A stretch of DNA of 24,270 nucleotides from Pseudomonadota bacterium (GTDB taxonomy: Bacteria; Pseudomonadota; Alphaproteobacteria; Sphingomonadales; Sphingomonadaceae), in the NCBI GenBank assembly GCA_023424095.1, contig JAFAEG010000015.1, forward strand, positions 1 through 24,270, in the 5' to 3' direction. How positions within the stretch are numbered: the first letter of the stretch is position 1; every line of letters starts with the position of its first letter. A model generated the notes under the pieces. That model worked only from the letters and a program-made list of their open reading frames with translations, was not told the DNA's origin and did not search any database. Made by a program: the position numbers and the translations under genes. Shown here one piece after another: positions 15,348-24,270 of the stretch.

Positions 15348-16715
15348 TCAAACGCCCCGCGCCCGGTCTGCCTCGTCCAGCGCATAGAGCGACGCGCCTT
15401 TGGTCTCGCGCATCACCAGCGCGCTCACCAGGCTAATCCCGGCGGCGATGCAGATGTAGATAGCGATCGGCATCCAGCTGTCATAGTCGCGCAGCAGCCA
15501 CGCCCCGATCAGCGGCGCCCAGGAGCCGGCGAACAGGGCCGTCACCTGATAGCCCATCGACACGCCGGAATAGCGCATCCGGGTCGGGAACATCTCGGTC
15601 ATGATCGCCGGCTGCGGCGCATACATCAGGCCGTGGATCAGCAGGCCGATGACGATCGCCGCGACGATCATCATCGTCTCGCCCGTGTCGAACATCGGAA
15701 AGGCCAGGAAGGGCCAGGCCATCGTCAGCAATGCGCCGGCGATATAGACGGGGCGCCGCCCGATCCGGTCGGCCATCGCACCGATCGCGGGGATCGCCAC
15801 CGAATGGGCCAGGTGGCCGACGAACAAGAGCGCCAGGATCCGCGTCGTATCGACCTGGATATGGTTCAGATACGTGATCGAGAAGGTGACGATCATGTAA
15901 TAGACGATGTTCTCGCCGAACCTGAGGCCCATCGCGTTCAGCACGCCGCGCGGATAACTGCGAAGCACTTCGAGCGGTCCGAACTTGGCCTTCTCCTGCG
16001 CTTTCTCCTCTTCCTTGTGGGCCTGGAAGATCGGGGAATCGGTGATCTGGGTGCGGATGTAATAGCCGATGCCGACGATCACGACGCTCAGCCAGAAGCC
16101 GACGCGCCAGCCCCAGGACAGGAATTGCTCTTCGCTGAGCGTGATCGACAGAGTGATCAGCACCGCGGTGGCGAGCAGATTGCCGAGCGGCACCGCAGCT
16201 TGCGGGAAGCTGCCCCAGAAGGCGCGGCTGCGGTCCGGGCTATGCTCGGTCACCAGCAGCACCGCGCCGCCCCATTCGCCGCCGACGGCGAAGCCCTGGA
16301 TGAAGCGCAGCAGCACCAGCAAAGCGGGCGCCCAATAGCCGATCGTCTCGAAGGTCGGCAGGCAGCCCATCAGGAAGGTGGACGTGCCGACCAGCACCAG
16401 GCTCAATTGCAGCAATGCCTTGCGGCCGATCCGGTCGCCGATATGGCCAAAGACGATGCCGCCCAGCGGCCGTGCAAGGAAGCCCACCGCATAAGTCGCG
16501 AAGGCCGCGATGATCCCGTCCAGCGGATTGCCGGTCGCGGGGAAGAAGAGCTGGCCGAAGACCAAGGTCGCGACGGTCGCGTAGAGGAAGAATTCGTACC
16601 ATTCGACCACGGTGCCGGCCATCGAAGCGCCGACCACCTTGCGCAGGTAAGGCAGGTCAGGCTCGGCCTGCTTGGGATCGTAGACGCCCCCCGTCACTGT
16701 CTCAGTGCCCGCCAT
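15348..16715 (-). CDS. MHS-family MFS transporter (metabolite:H+ symporter)
   Basis: A 455-aa, 12-helix major facilitator of the metabolite:H+ symporter type (ProP, ShiA, KgtP relatives). Signatures: VVGASMAGTVVEWYEFFLYATVA at the first helix, RPLGGIVFGHIGDRIGRKALL in loop 2-3, LRFIQGFAVGGEWGGAVLLVTEH, and the repeat DRIGRRPVYIAG in loop 8-9. MHS substrates are small carboxylates or osmolytes; this one cannot be assigned. Its ATG lies inside the end of the PCu(A)C gene (14-nt overlap), with GGAGG inside that gene as ribosome site. The bPH_2 gene follows after 54 nt and may be in the same transcript. Confidence 0.92.
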   Translation of the reverse strand: MAGTETVTGGVYDPKQAEPDLPYLRKVVGASMAGTVVEWYEFFLYATVATLVFGQLFFPATGNPLDGIIAAFATYAVGFLARPLGGIVFGHIGDRIGRKALLQLSLVLVGTSTFLMGCLPTFETIGYWAPALLVLLRFIQGFAVGGEWGGAVLLVTEHSPDRSRAFWGSFPQAAVPLGNLLATAVLITLSITLSEEQFLSWGWRVGFWLSVVIVGIGYYIRTQITDSPIFQAHKEEEKAQEKAKFGPLEVLRSYPRGVLNAMGLRFGENIVYYMIVTFSITYLNHIQVDTTRILALLFVGHLAHSVAIPAIGAMADRIGRRPVYIAGALLTMAWPFLAFPMFDTGETMMIVAAIVIGLLIHGLMYAPQPAIMTEMFPTRMRYSGVSMGYQVTALFAGSWAPLIGAWLLRDYDSWMPIAIYICIAAGISLVSALVMRETKGASLYALDEADRARGV

Positions 16716-17190
16716 GATGCCCCTCCATGCCGCCGCCCGGCGCTTCCAGCCGCGCCTCGACCGTCACCGGCTGCGCCTTGGCGAAGGTCAGGGTCAACGG
16801 AATCGTCTGCCCGGCTTGCAGGCCGTCGCGCAGGCCGAACAGCATCAAGTGATGCGCCCCCGGTTCGAACGCGAGCGTGCCTGTCGTCGGCAGGCTGATC
16901 TGGTCGAGCTTGCGCATTCGGCTCACGCCATTTTCCTCGCTCGTCAGATGCAGCTCGATCCGCTCCGCCGCAGGAGAGGACGCCCCGGTCAGCACCTCGC
17001 TGCCGCCGAAGCCGGTGAGCTGGAAATATCCGGCGCCGGGCAATCCCGGCGCTGCGGGCAGGCGAACCTTGGCCTCGCCGACTTGCGGCTGGGACCCGGC
17101 CTTGGTCGAGGATTCAGCCTGCGGCTGGGATGCGGGCGCGCCGCAGGCGGACAGGGCCAGAACGGCTACGAACGGGACAAGCAATTTCAT
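16702..17190 (-). CDS. PCu(A)C copper chaperone lipoprotein
   Basis: A 162-aa periplasmic copper(I) chaperone. The start is taken at the ATG giving MKLLVPFVAVLALSACG; another ATG four codons upstream (17202) would add MGAP. The lipobox LSAC predicts a lipid anchor. The family copper motif H-x10-M-x21-H-x-M is exact: the His of ELHLTS, ten residues, the Met of RMRKL, twenty-one residues, then HLM. A His-rich tail (MEGHHGGH) may bind extra metal. PCu(A)C proteins deliver copper to the CuA/CuB sites of cytochrome oxidase. No oxidase gene is in the window. Neither start has a strong ribosome site. It diverges from dnaK. Confidence 0.92.
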   Translation of the reverse strand: MKLLVPFVAVLALSACGAPASQPQAESSTKAGSQPQVGEAKVRLPAAPGLPGAGYFQLTGFGGSEVLTGASSPAAERIELHLTSEENGVSRMRKLDQISLPTTGTLAFEPGAHHLMLFGLRDGLQAGQTIPLTLTFAKAQPVTVEARLEAPGGGMEGHHGGH

Positions 17191-17217
17191 AGGCGCGCCC
17201 ATAGGCCGGGAGCGCTT

Positions 17218-17245
17218 CTTGTCGCAACCGGAACGGCACCTATAT
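17218..17245 (+). promoter_or_regulatory. Heat-shock (RpoH, sigma-32) promoter for dnaK
   Basis: CTTG at 17218-17221, a 17-nt spacer and CCTATAT at 17239-17245 match the alphaproteobacterial heat-shock consensus CTTG-N17/18-CYTATNTNNG at every position but the last. Transcription would begin near 17252, giving a leader of about 70 nt before the dnaK ATG. No CIRCE operator is present, so dnaK appears to be under RpoH rather than HrcA control. Confidence 0.75.
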
Positions 17246-17324
17246 CGACCGGCATGACGGGGTTTTCGCTCGCTAACGGCCGGAAGCCCCTAGGCAATTT
17301 TAATTGGGGCAGAGGCTAGGAATT

Positions 17325-19268
<1,944 letters not shown>

Positions 19269-19296
19269 GCCCGGATGGAGGCTTACCGACATCCCG

Positions 19297-19364
19297 GCCC
19301 CGGCCAGGAAGAATCATCGCCAGACCGTGAACTTCACCTCTGCGATGAGCGCCTGGCCGGGGGC
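19297..19364 (+). other. Nested stem-loop in the dnaK-dnaJ gap
   Basis: The outer stem pairs 19298-19308 (CCCCGGCCAGG) with 19352-19362 (CCTGGCCGGGG), 11 bp perfect. After a 5 x 3 nt internal loop, TCATCGC (19314-19320) pairs perfectly with GCGATGA (19342-19348). An apical GTG-AACTT-CAC (19327-19337) may form inside. No T-run follows, so it is not a classical terminator. It lies between the dnaK stop and the GGGGGA ribosome site of dnaJ, where it could protect or process the message so that DnaK is made in excess over DnaJ, or act as an attenuator. Confidence 0.8.
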
Positions 19365-19389
19365 GGAATGACGGTGCCGGGGGACTGTC

Positions 19390-20505
19390 ATGCTTGACGC
19401 CGATTATTACGAATTGCTCGAGGTCGAGCGCACCGCCGACGATAAGACGATCAAATCGTCCTATCGCCGCCTCGCCATGCAATGCCATCCGGACAAGAAT
19501 CCCGGCTGCGCGCAGAGCGAGGCGAAGTTCAAGGCGATCAGCGAGGCCTATGATTGCCTGAAGGATCCGCAGAAGCGGGCCGCTTATGATCGCTTCGGCA
19601 AGGCCGCGTTCCAGAATGGCGGGATGGGCAATGGCCCGCCGCCCGATTTCAGCGACATTTTCGAATCCGTCTTCGGCGAATTCATGGGCGGCGGTCGCGG
19701 CGGCGGCGGGCGGCGCACCAACGTGCTGCGCGGCAACGATTTGCGCTACGATCTGGAAATCAGCCTCGAGGATGCCTTCAACGGCCGCGCGGTCGAACTG
19801 AATGTCGATGGCACCGCCGCCTGCGAGCCGTGCGACGGCAAGGGCGCCAAGCCCGGCACCTCGGCGCGCACCTGCAACATTTGCGGCGGCCGCGGCCAGG
19901 TCCGCGCCCAGCAGGGCTTTTTCGTGCTGGAGCAGACCTGCCCGTCATGCCGTGGCGTTGGCGAGGTGATCGCCGATCCCTGTCCGTCCTGTCGGGGCGA
20001 GGGCCGGGTCGAGAAGCGCAAGAGCCTGGACGTCAACGTCCCCCCGGGCGTCGATGAAGGCACCCGCATCCGCCTCGCCGGTGAAGGCGAGGCCGGCATT
20101 CGCGGCGGACCGCCGGGCGATCTCTACATCTTCATCCATCTGGCGCGGCACAGCGTGTTCCAGCGCGAGGGCACGACCCTGTTCGCTCGGCTGCCCTTGA
20201 GCTTCACCACCGCCGCTCTGGGCGGCACGGTGGAGGTACCCGGGCTCGACAGGGGCCGCCACGAGGTGAAGATCCCGGCCGGCATGCAGTCCGGCAAACA
20301 GGTCCGCATCCGCGGCGCCGGCATGCCGATCCTGAACGGGCGCGGGCAGGGCGACATGGTGATCGAGGTCCATGTCGAGACTCCGACCCGGCTGACCGCC
20401 AAGCAGAAGGAATTGCTGGAGGAATTCCGCTGCACCGAAACCGGTGAGGAATGCCCGGAAAGCAAGGGCTTCTTCCAGAAGGTTAAGTCCCTCTGGGAGG
20501 GATGA
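19390..20505 (+). CDS. dnaJ: Chaperone DnaJ (Hsp40)
   Basis: A 371-aa type-I J-protein that stimulates DnaK ATPase and delivers substrates. The J domain carries His33-Pro34-Asp35, then comes a Gly/Phe-rich region (about 75-110, with GGGRGGGGRR). Four CxxCxGxG zinc repeats start at Cys145, Cys162, Cys184 and Cys198, and the two C-terminal beta domains follow. ATG follows GGGGGA. One small oddity is the first residues MLDADYYELLEV rather than the usual MAKxDYYE. It lies 121 nt after dnaK, separated by a strong stem-loop, and converges with the REC-HisKA_2 kinase after 7 nt. Confidence 0.98.
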   Translation: MLDADYYELLEVERTADDKTIKSSYRRLAMQCHPDKNPGCAQSEAKFKAISEAYDCLKDPQKRAAYDRFGKAAFQNGGMGNGPPPDFSDIFESVFGEFMGGGRGGGGRRTNVLRGNDLRYDLEISLEDAFNGRAVELNVDGTAACEPCDGKGAKPGTSARTCNICGGRGQVRAQQGFFVLEQTCPSCRGVGEVIADPCPSCRGEGRVEKRKSLDVNVPPGVDEGTRIRLAGEGEAGIRGGPPGDLYIFIHLARHSVFQREGTTLFARLPLSFTTAALGGTVEVPGLDRGRHEVKIPAGMQSGKQVRIRGAGMPILNGRGQGDMVIEVHVETPTRLTAKQKELLEEFRCTETGEECPESKGFFQKVKSLWEG

Positions 20506-20512
20506 TCAGGGC

Positions 20513-21550
20513 CTAGCAGGCCGCGATCAGGATCGCTCGAACGCCCTTGTGGCTGGGATCGTAGCTGAGCTTGGCGGACAGGCTCGCGGCCATCGCCTTC
20601 ACCAGCTTCGTGCCGACGCCGGTGCCGCGCACCTTGCCGTCGCTCGGCAGGCCGCAGCCGTCATCTTCGACGGTCAGGCTGAATTTCGTCTCGCTGTCGC
20701 GCCTCAGCGCGATCCGGATCTCGCCCGCCACGTCCGGCCCATAGGCATATTTGCAGGCATTGGTGACGAGCTCGCTGACGATGATCCCGACCGGCACGGC
20801 CCGGTCGGTTTTCAGCCGCAGCGGTTCTGCGGTCAGCGTAAGGCGGCACGGCAAGGCCGGGGTCGACCAGGCCTCCTCCAATTCCGCGACCAGCGCCGCC
20901 AGATATTCCGACATCTCGACCGATTGGACGTCGTCCGAAGTGTAGAGCCGGCGATGGACCTGGGCGATCGCCTGAATCCGGCGCTGCGTATCCTCCAGCG
21001 CCGCCTTCGCCCCCAAATCGGCCAGCGCGCCGGCCTGCATATGAACGAAGGCCGAAACCAGCTGCAGGCTGTTGGCGACGCGGTGGTTGACCTCGTGCAG
21101 CAGCGCTTCGAGCCGCTCGTTGGTCGCGCGCAACTCGCGTTCGGCATCCGCTTTGGCCCGCGCCAGGCTGGCCGTTCGGATCGCCCCGTGGAGCGTCTGG
21201 GCGAGCAGGTCGAAAAAGGGTTCGCCCATGCTCTTGACGACATAATCGACCGCGCCGCTCTTCAGCGCCGCGACCGCGACGCTGCTGTCGTCGGAGCCGG
21301 TGACATAGACCACGGGTGGCGCGTCCGGAGTCGCCCGCAACTGGGCCAGCGTCTCCAGCCCGTCCTGGATCGGCATGTAGTGATCGACGGTGACGACATC
21401 GAACCGCTCGTTCGCCGCCCGCTCTGCCCCCTCGCGGCCGCTTGCCGCGCCGGTCACCCGAAATCCGCGCCGAGTCAGCGCCCGCGCGGTCAGAACACGC
21501 AGGCCTTCGTCGTCATCGATGTAGAGCAGGTGCGGCGCGGGTTCGGTCAA
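20513..21550 (-). CDS. REC-HisKA_2 hybrid histidine kinase
   Basis: A 345-aa cytoplasmic protein with a receiver domain at the N-terminus (acid pocket DDD 12-14, phosphoacceptor Asp56, Lys106), followed by a HisKA_2 dimerisation domain with probable acceptor His156 (HEVNHRVANSLQL) and an ATPase domain (N box ELVTNACKYAYG, DDGCGLP, GTGVGTKLVKAM). HisKA_2/HWE-type kinases are abundant in alphaproteobacteria, and several feed the PhyR general stress response, so that is a possible target. It would be switched by phosphorylation of its own receiver, probably by the CHASE3 kinase encoded two genes upstream. Its ATG overlaps the response-regulator stop (ATGA). Confidence 0.9.
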   Translation of the reverse strand: MTEPAPHLLYIDDDEGLRVLTARALTRRGFRVTGAASGREGAERAANERFDVVTVDHYMPIQDGLETLAQLRATPDAPPVVYVTGSDDSSVAVAALKSGAVDYVVKSMGEPFFDLLAQTLHGAIRTASLARAKADAERELRATNERLEALLHEVNHRVANSLQLVSAFVHMQAGALADLGAKAALEDTQRRIQAIAQVHRRLYTSDDVQSVEMSEYLAALVAELEEAWSTPALPCRLTLTAEPLRLKTDRAVPVGIIVSELVTNACKYAYGPDVAGEIRIALRRDSETKFSLTVEDDGCGLPSDGKVRGTGVGTKLVKAMAASLSAKLSYDPSHKGVRAILIAAC

Positions 21551-21987
21551 GCACCGGCCTCCGGCACCTGCATCACCGACAGGAACAGCCCAAGCTGGCG
21601 GATCGCCGTGGCGAAATTCTCATAATTGACCGGCTTGGTGATGTAGACGTTCGCGCCCAGATCATAGCAGCGATCGATCTCGCGCTGATCGTCAGTGGTG
21701 GTCAGCACCACCACCGGGGTCCGGTGCAGCCGCTCGTCGCCCTTGATCTTGGCGAGGATGTCGGTGCCGCTCATGTCCGGCAGGTTCAGATCGAGCAGGA
21801 TCAGCGCCGGGCCGTTCAGCGCCGGACCATGCTCATGTTCGAACAAATAGGTGATTGCGCTGGTGCCGTCCGCGAAGTGGCGGACGTCGTTGCTGATCCC
21901 CGCGCGACGCAGATTCTTTTCGATGAGCCGCGCATGCCCTTCGTCATCCTCGATCATGACGATGGTAAGCATCTGGTAATCGGTCAT
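21547..21987 (-). CDS. Single-domain response regulator (Rcp1-like)
   Basis: A 146-aa protein that is one receiver domain: acid pocket EDD (about 13-15), phosphoacceptor Asp66 (LLDLNLPDMSG), the conserved TTT at 96-98 and Lys118 (ITKPVNYENF). The insert after the second helix and the C-terminal helix resemble the Rcp1-type regulators that partner phytochrome-like kinases. It has no DNA-binding or enzymatic output domain, so it probably acts as a phosphate shuttle or by protein binding. It starts 1 nt inside the stop of the CHASE3 kinase (TAATG) and overlaps the next gene by 4 nt, so all three are translationally coupled. Confidence 0.93.
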   Translation of the reverse strand: MTDYQMLTIVMIEDDEGHARLIEKNLRRAGISNDVRHFADGTSAITYLFEHEHGPALNGPALILLDLNLPDMSGTDILAKIKGDERLHRTPVVVLTTTDDQREIDRCYDLGANVYITKPVNYENFATAIRQLGLFLSVMQVPEAGA

Positions 21988-23528
21988 TATCCGGTTTCTT
22001 CTCCGCTCAGGCTCAGCGGCAGGGAAAGCCGAAATGTCGCACCTTCGTCAAGCGCCGATTCGACCTCGATCGTTCCGCCGAGCCGCCACACCAACGATCG
22101 GACATGCGCCAGGCCGATTCCCTCGCCCGGACGGTCTTGCTGGCCGGAGCGTCGGAACAGGTCGAAAATCCGTTCGTGATCCTTGCCGTCGATGCCGCGG
22201 CCATTGTCCTTGATCTCGAAGAGGACGCGGCCGCCTTCCTGCGCACGGCCGGTGACCGCGATCTGGCCGGGGCGGCCGGGCTGCAGATATTTGACGGCGT
22301 TTTCGATGATGTTCGAGAAAATCTGATCGATCGCGACGCGGTCCGAGGTGATCGCCGGAAGCTGTCCGACCGTGATTTCGGCGCCGGCATCGTCGATCAG
22401 ATGGCGCAGCGTGCTGATCGCGTTGCCGACCAGAGCGGTGACGTCGAGCGGCTCGGGCGTGAGCACGCGGCGGCCTTGCCGCGACAAGGTCAGCACCGCG
22501 GTGATCAGCCGGTCCATCTTCTGCGTCGAGGCCCGGATAAAGCGCGCGGCTTCCGGCAGGTCCTCGTCGACCGCCATCTTCGCCTCGGGCGTGACCAGAT
22601 CGGGGGCATGCTCCTCGACCGAAGCGACCAGGCGGGAAAGCGGCTCCCGTGCCGCCTCCAGTTCGGCCGTGAAGCCCATCACGTTGACCAGCGGCGAGCG
22701 CAAATCGTGGCTGACGATGTAGGCGAAGCGCTGAATCTCTTCATTGGCGCGCTGCAATTCGTTGGTTCGCTCCCCAACCACGCCTTCCAGGTCGGTGTTC
22801 AGCCGGTGGAGCACTTCGCGCGAGCCCGCCAGTTCGCTGGTGTAGCGCCGAATCACCAGGATCGCGGCGGCGATCATCGCCAGCATCAGGAACGCACAGA
22901 AAGCGAGGATGCCGTAGGACGTGTTCAGCGCTTCCTGCTGGCTGCGAGTCCGCTCTTCCAGCAGCTGACTTTCGACCCGCGCCATCTCGAGCCGTGACTC
23001 CCGAATGTCGCGCAGCAGATCGGCGCTGCGGTCGGAGGTAAAGGCCGACATGGCGGCCTGGATCTCGCCCCGGTCGATCGCTTCGATCGAGCGGCTGTCG
23101 ATCTGGCGGATGTCATTGACCATGGCGGTTAGCGAGCGGGCGCGCTCTGCCTGGCGCTCATTGTCGCTGACCTCGGCCTCCAGCCTCGGCAATTCCTCGT
23201 CGAGCACGCGCATGGCCAGGGCCCAGCTCTCGCGGAAGCGGGGATCGCGCTGGATGAGATAGCCGCGGCGGGCGGCCTCGCTCCTCTCCACCTGGATGCC
23301 GATCGATGCGATCAGCGCCTCGACATCACGGGTATGCTGGACCCGCGCCGCCCGCTCTTCGCCTTCGCGCAGAGTCGTGATGGCGAAGAAGGCGGCAACG
23401 ATCAGCGCGATCACGCCGATGGAGATCAGCGCGGTGATGATGCCGCCGATCCGCCTGACGCCGGCACCTGACAGGGGCTGGCCGGCCCTGCTGGGTGCTG
23501 TGTCAGCCTGGACGGCGGGCTCGCTCAA
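21987..23528 (-). CDS. CHASE3-domain sensor histidine kinase
   Basis: A 513-aa membrane kinase if started at the TTG (23526-23528) that overlaps the purB stop (TTGA). No in-frame ATG or GTG lies between that TTG and the first helix, and upstream extension runs through purB. Layout: helix at about 28-51; periplasmic CHASE3 sensor about 55-200, with the typical RGYLIQRDPRFRESW; second helix about 205-226; a coiled linker; HisKA with acceptor His274 (FAYIVSHDLRSPL); and an ATPase domain (IIENAVKYL, DNGRGID, GEGIGLAHV). The sensed signal is unknown. It resembles the kinases paired with Rcp1-type regulators, which is what follows. Confidence 0.9.
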   Translation of the reverse strand: MSEPAVQADTAPSRAGQPLSGAGVRRIGGIITALISIGVIALIVAAFFAITTLREGEERAARVQHTRDVEALIASIGIQVERSEAARRGYLIQRDPRFRESWALAMRVLDEELPRLEAEVSDNERQAERARSLTAMVNDIRQIDSRSIEAIDRGEIQAAMSAFTSDRSADLLRDIRESRLEMARVESQLLEERTRSQQEALNTSYGILAFCAFLMLAMIAAAILVIRRYTSELAGSREVLHRLNTDLEGVVGERTNELQRANEEIQRFAYIVSHDLRSPLVNVMGFTAELEAAREPLSRLVASVEEHAPDLVTPEAKMAVDEDLPEAARFIRASTQKMDRLITAVLTLSRQGRRVLTPEPLDVTALVGNAISTLRHLIDDAGAEITVGQLPAITSDRVAIDQIFSNIIENAVKYLQPGRPGQIAVTGRAQEGGRVLFEIKDNGRGIDGKDHERIFDLFRRSGQQDRPGEGIGLAHVRSLVWRLGGTIEVESALDEGATFRLSLPLSLSGEETG

Positions 23529-24270
23529 GCGCCGAACACGCGGGCGAAGATGGTATCGACGTGGCGCAAGTGGAAATCGAGATCGAACAAGGCCGCGATC
23601 GCATCGGCCGAGAGCAATGCGGTGACTTCCGAATCCGCCTGGAGCAGCGCCATCAGGCTCAGCTGGCCGTCGGCTTCCCACACCTGCATCGCATTGCGCT
23701 GGACCAGCCGGTAGGCATCCTCGCGGCTCGCGCCGGCCTGGGTCAGTGCCAGCAGCACGCGCTGCGAGTGGACGAGGCCGCCCATCCGGTCGAGATTGCG
23801 CTGCATCCGTTCCGGGTAGACCAGCAATTTGTCGACCACCCCGGTCAGCCGCGCCAGCGCGAAGTCGAGCGTGATCGTCGCGTCAGGGCCGATATAACGC
23901 TCGACCGACGAATGGCTGATGTCGCGCTCATGCCACAAGGCGACATTCTCCAGCGCGGGCGTGACCGCCGAACGAACCATTCGGGCGAGGCCGGTGAGGT
24001 TCTCGGTCAGCACCGGGTTGCGCTTGTGCGGCATCGCCGACGAACCCTTCTGCCCTTCGGAGAAGAATTCTTCCGCTTCCAACACCTCGGTGCGCTGCAT
24101 GTGGCGAATTTCGATCGCCAGCCGCTCCATCGACGAAGCGATCACGCCGAGCGTCGCGAAGAACATCGCGTGGCGGTCGCGCGGGATCACCTGCGTCGAG
24201 ATCGGCTCGGCTGTGAGGCCCATCGCCTTGGCGACATGCTCCTCCACCCGCGGATCGATCTGCGCGAAGG
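23525..24270 (-). CDS. purB: Adenylosuccinate lyase (5' end outside the window)
   Basis: The C-terminal 248 or so residues of PurB; the reading frame runs open to the window edge, with codons for FAQIDPRVEEHVAKAMG visible at the truncated end, so the start is missing. PurB catalyses two fumarate-releasing steps in purine synthesis (SAICAR to AICAR and adenylosuccinate to AMP). The superfamily signature loop GSSAMPHKRNP, which carries the catalytic serine, is present, followed by LWHERDISHSSVER. The C-terminal ADSL_C domain is intact. The stop overlaps the TTG start of the CHASE3 kinase, an unusual link between purine synthesis and signalling. Confidence 0.97.
   Translation of the reverse strand, partial: FAQIDPRVEEHVAKAMGLTAEPISTQVIPRDRHAMFFATLGVIASSMERLAIEIRHMQRTEVLEAEEFFSEGQKGSSAMPHKRNPVLTENLTGLARMVRSAVTPALENVALWHERDISHSSVERYIGPDATITLDFALARLTGVVDKLLVYPERMQRNLDRMGGLVHSQRVLLALTQAGASREDAYRLVQRNAMQVWEADGQLSLMALLQADSEVTALLSADAIAALFDLDFHLRHVDTIFARVFGA

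Overview
The window is GC-rich chromosomal DNA from an alphaproteobacterium, most likely of the order Sphingomonadales. The basis is the gene order (rph-rdgB-hemW-rsmI-yraN next to hrcA-grpE; dnaK-dnaJ), very high GC at third codon positions, an alphaproteobacterial RpoH-type promoter before dnaK, a HisKA_2-type histidine kinase, and an REP-like inverted repeat of a kind I recall from sphingomonad genomes. No phage, IS element, CRISPR array, tRNA or rRNA was seen. Genes are dense: no gap exceeds about 175 bases, and many neighbours overlap by 1, 4 or 14 nt.

Layout, left to right. (1) 24-344 (-): an SMR guanidinium exporter (sugE/gdx). Its leader holds a perfect ACGG-loop hairpin typical of guanidine-II riboswitches. 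(2) 519-1972 (+): a DUF484 protein overlapping xerC. (3) 1975-7493 (-): dedA, gshB, yraN, rsmI, hemW, rdgB and rph. rph-rdgB-hemW and rsmI-yraN are joined by 4-nt overlaps. A large palindromic repeat sits between yraN and gshB. (4) 7569-9965 (+): a 64-aa membrane protein and a DUF6438-like lipoprotein, then hrcA-grpE. (5) 10030-17190 (-): six co-directional envelope genes. In transcription order these are a PCu(A)C copper chaperone, an MHS-type MFS transporter, a bPH_2 membrane protein, a cytochrome b561-like membrane protein, a SUOX-fold molybdoenzyme lipoprotein, and a 1020-aa secreted VIT/VWA/DUF2135 protein carrying a TonB-receptor-plug-like motif. (6) 17325-20505 (+): dnaK and dnaJ, with a heat-shock promoter upstream and a long nested stem-loop between them. 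(7) 20513-24270 (-): purB (5' end beyond the window), then a CHASE3 histidine kinase, a single-domain response regulator and a REC-HisKA_2 kinase, all joined by 1- or 4-nt overlaps.

How they work together. hrcA, grpE, dnaK and dnaJ supply the DnaK chaperone machine and a heat-shock repressor; the sequence suggests RpoH rather than HrcA/CIRCE control of dnaK. The bPH_2-cytochrome b-molybdoenzyme trio looks like a quinone-linked periplasmic redox module that is distinct from MsrPQ. The three signalling genes downstream of purB look like a self-contained phosphorelay without a DNA-binding output. The remaining genes are core housekeeping functions: thiol synthesis, tRNA and rRNA processing, nucleotide-pool cleaning and chromosome dimer resolution.

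The most interesting unexplained items are the sugE leader, the dnaK-dnaJ intercistronic structure, the VIT/VWA protein with its receptor-like motif, and the three-gene phosphorelay. No strictly novel system is proven from sequence alone.
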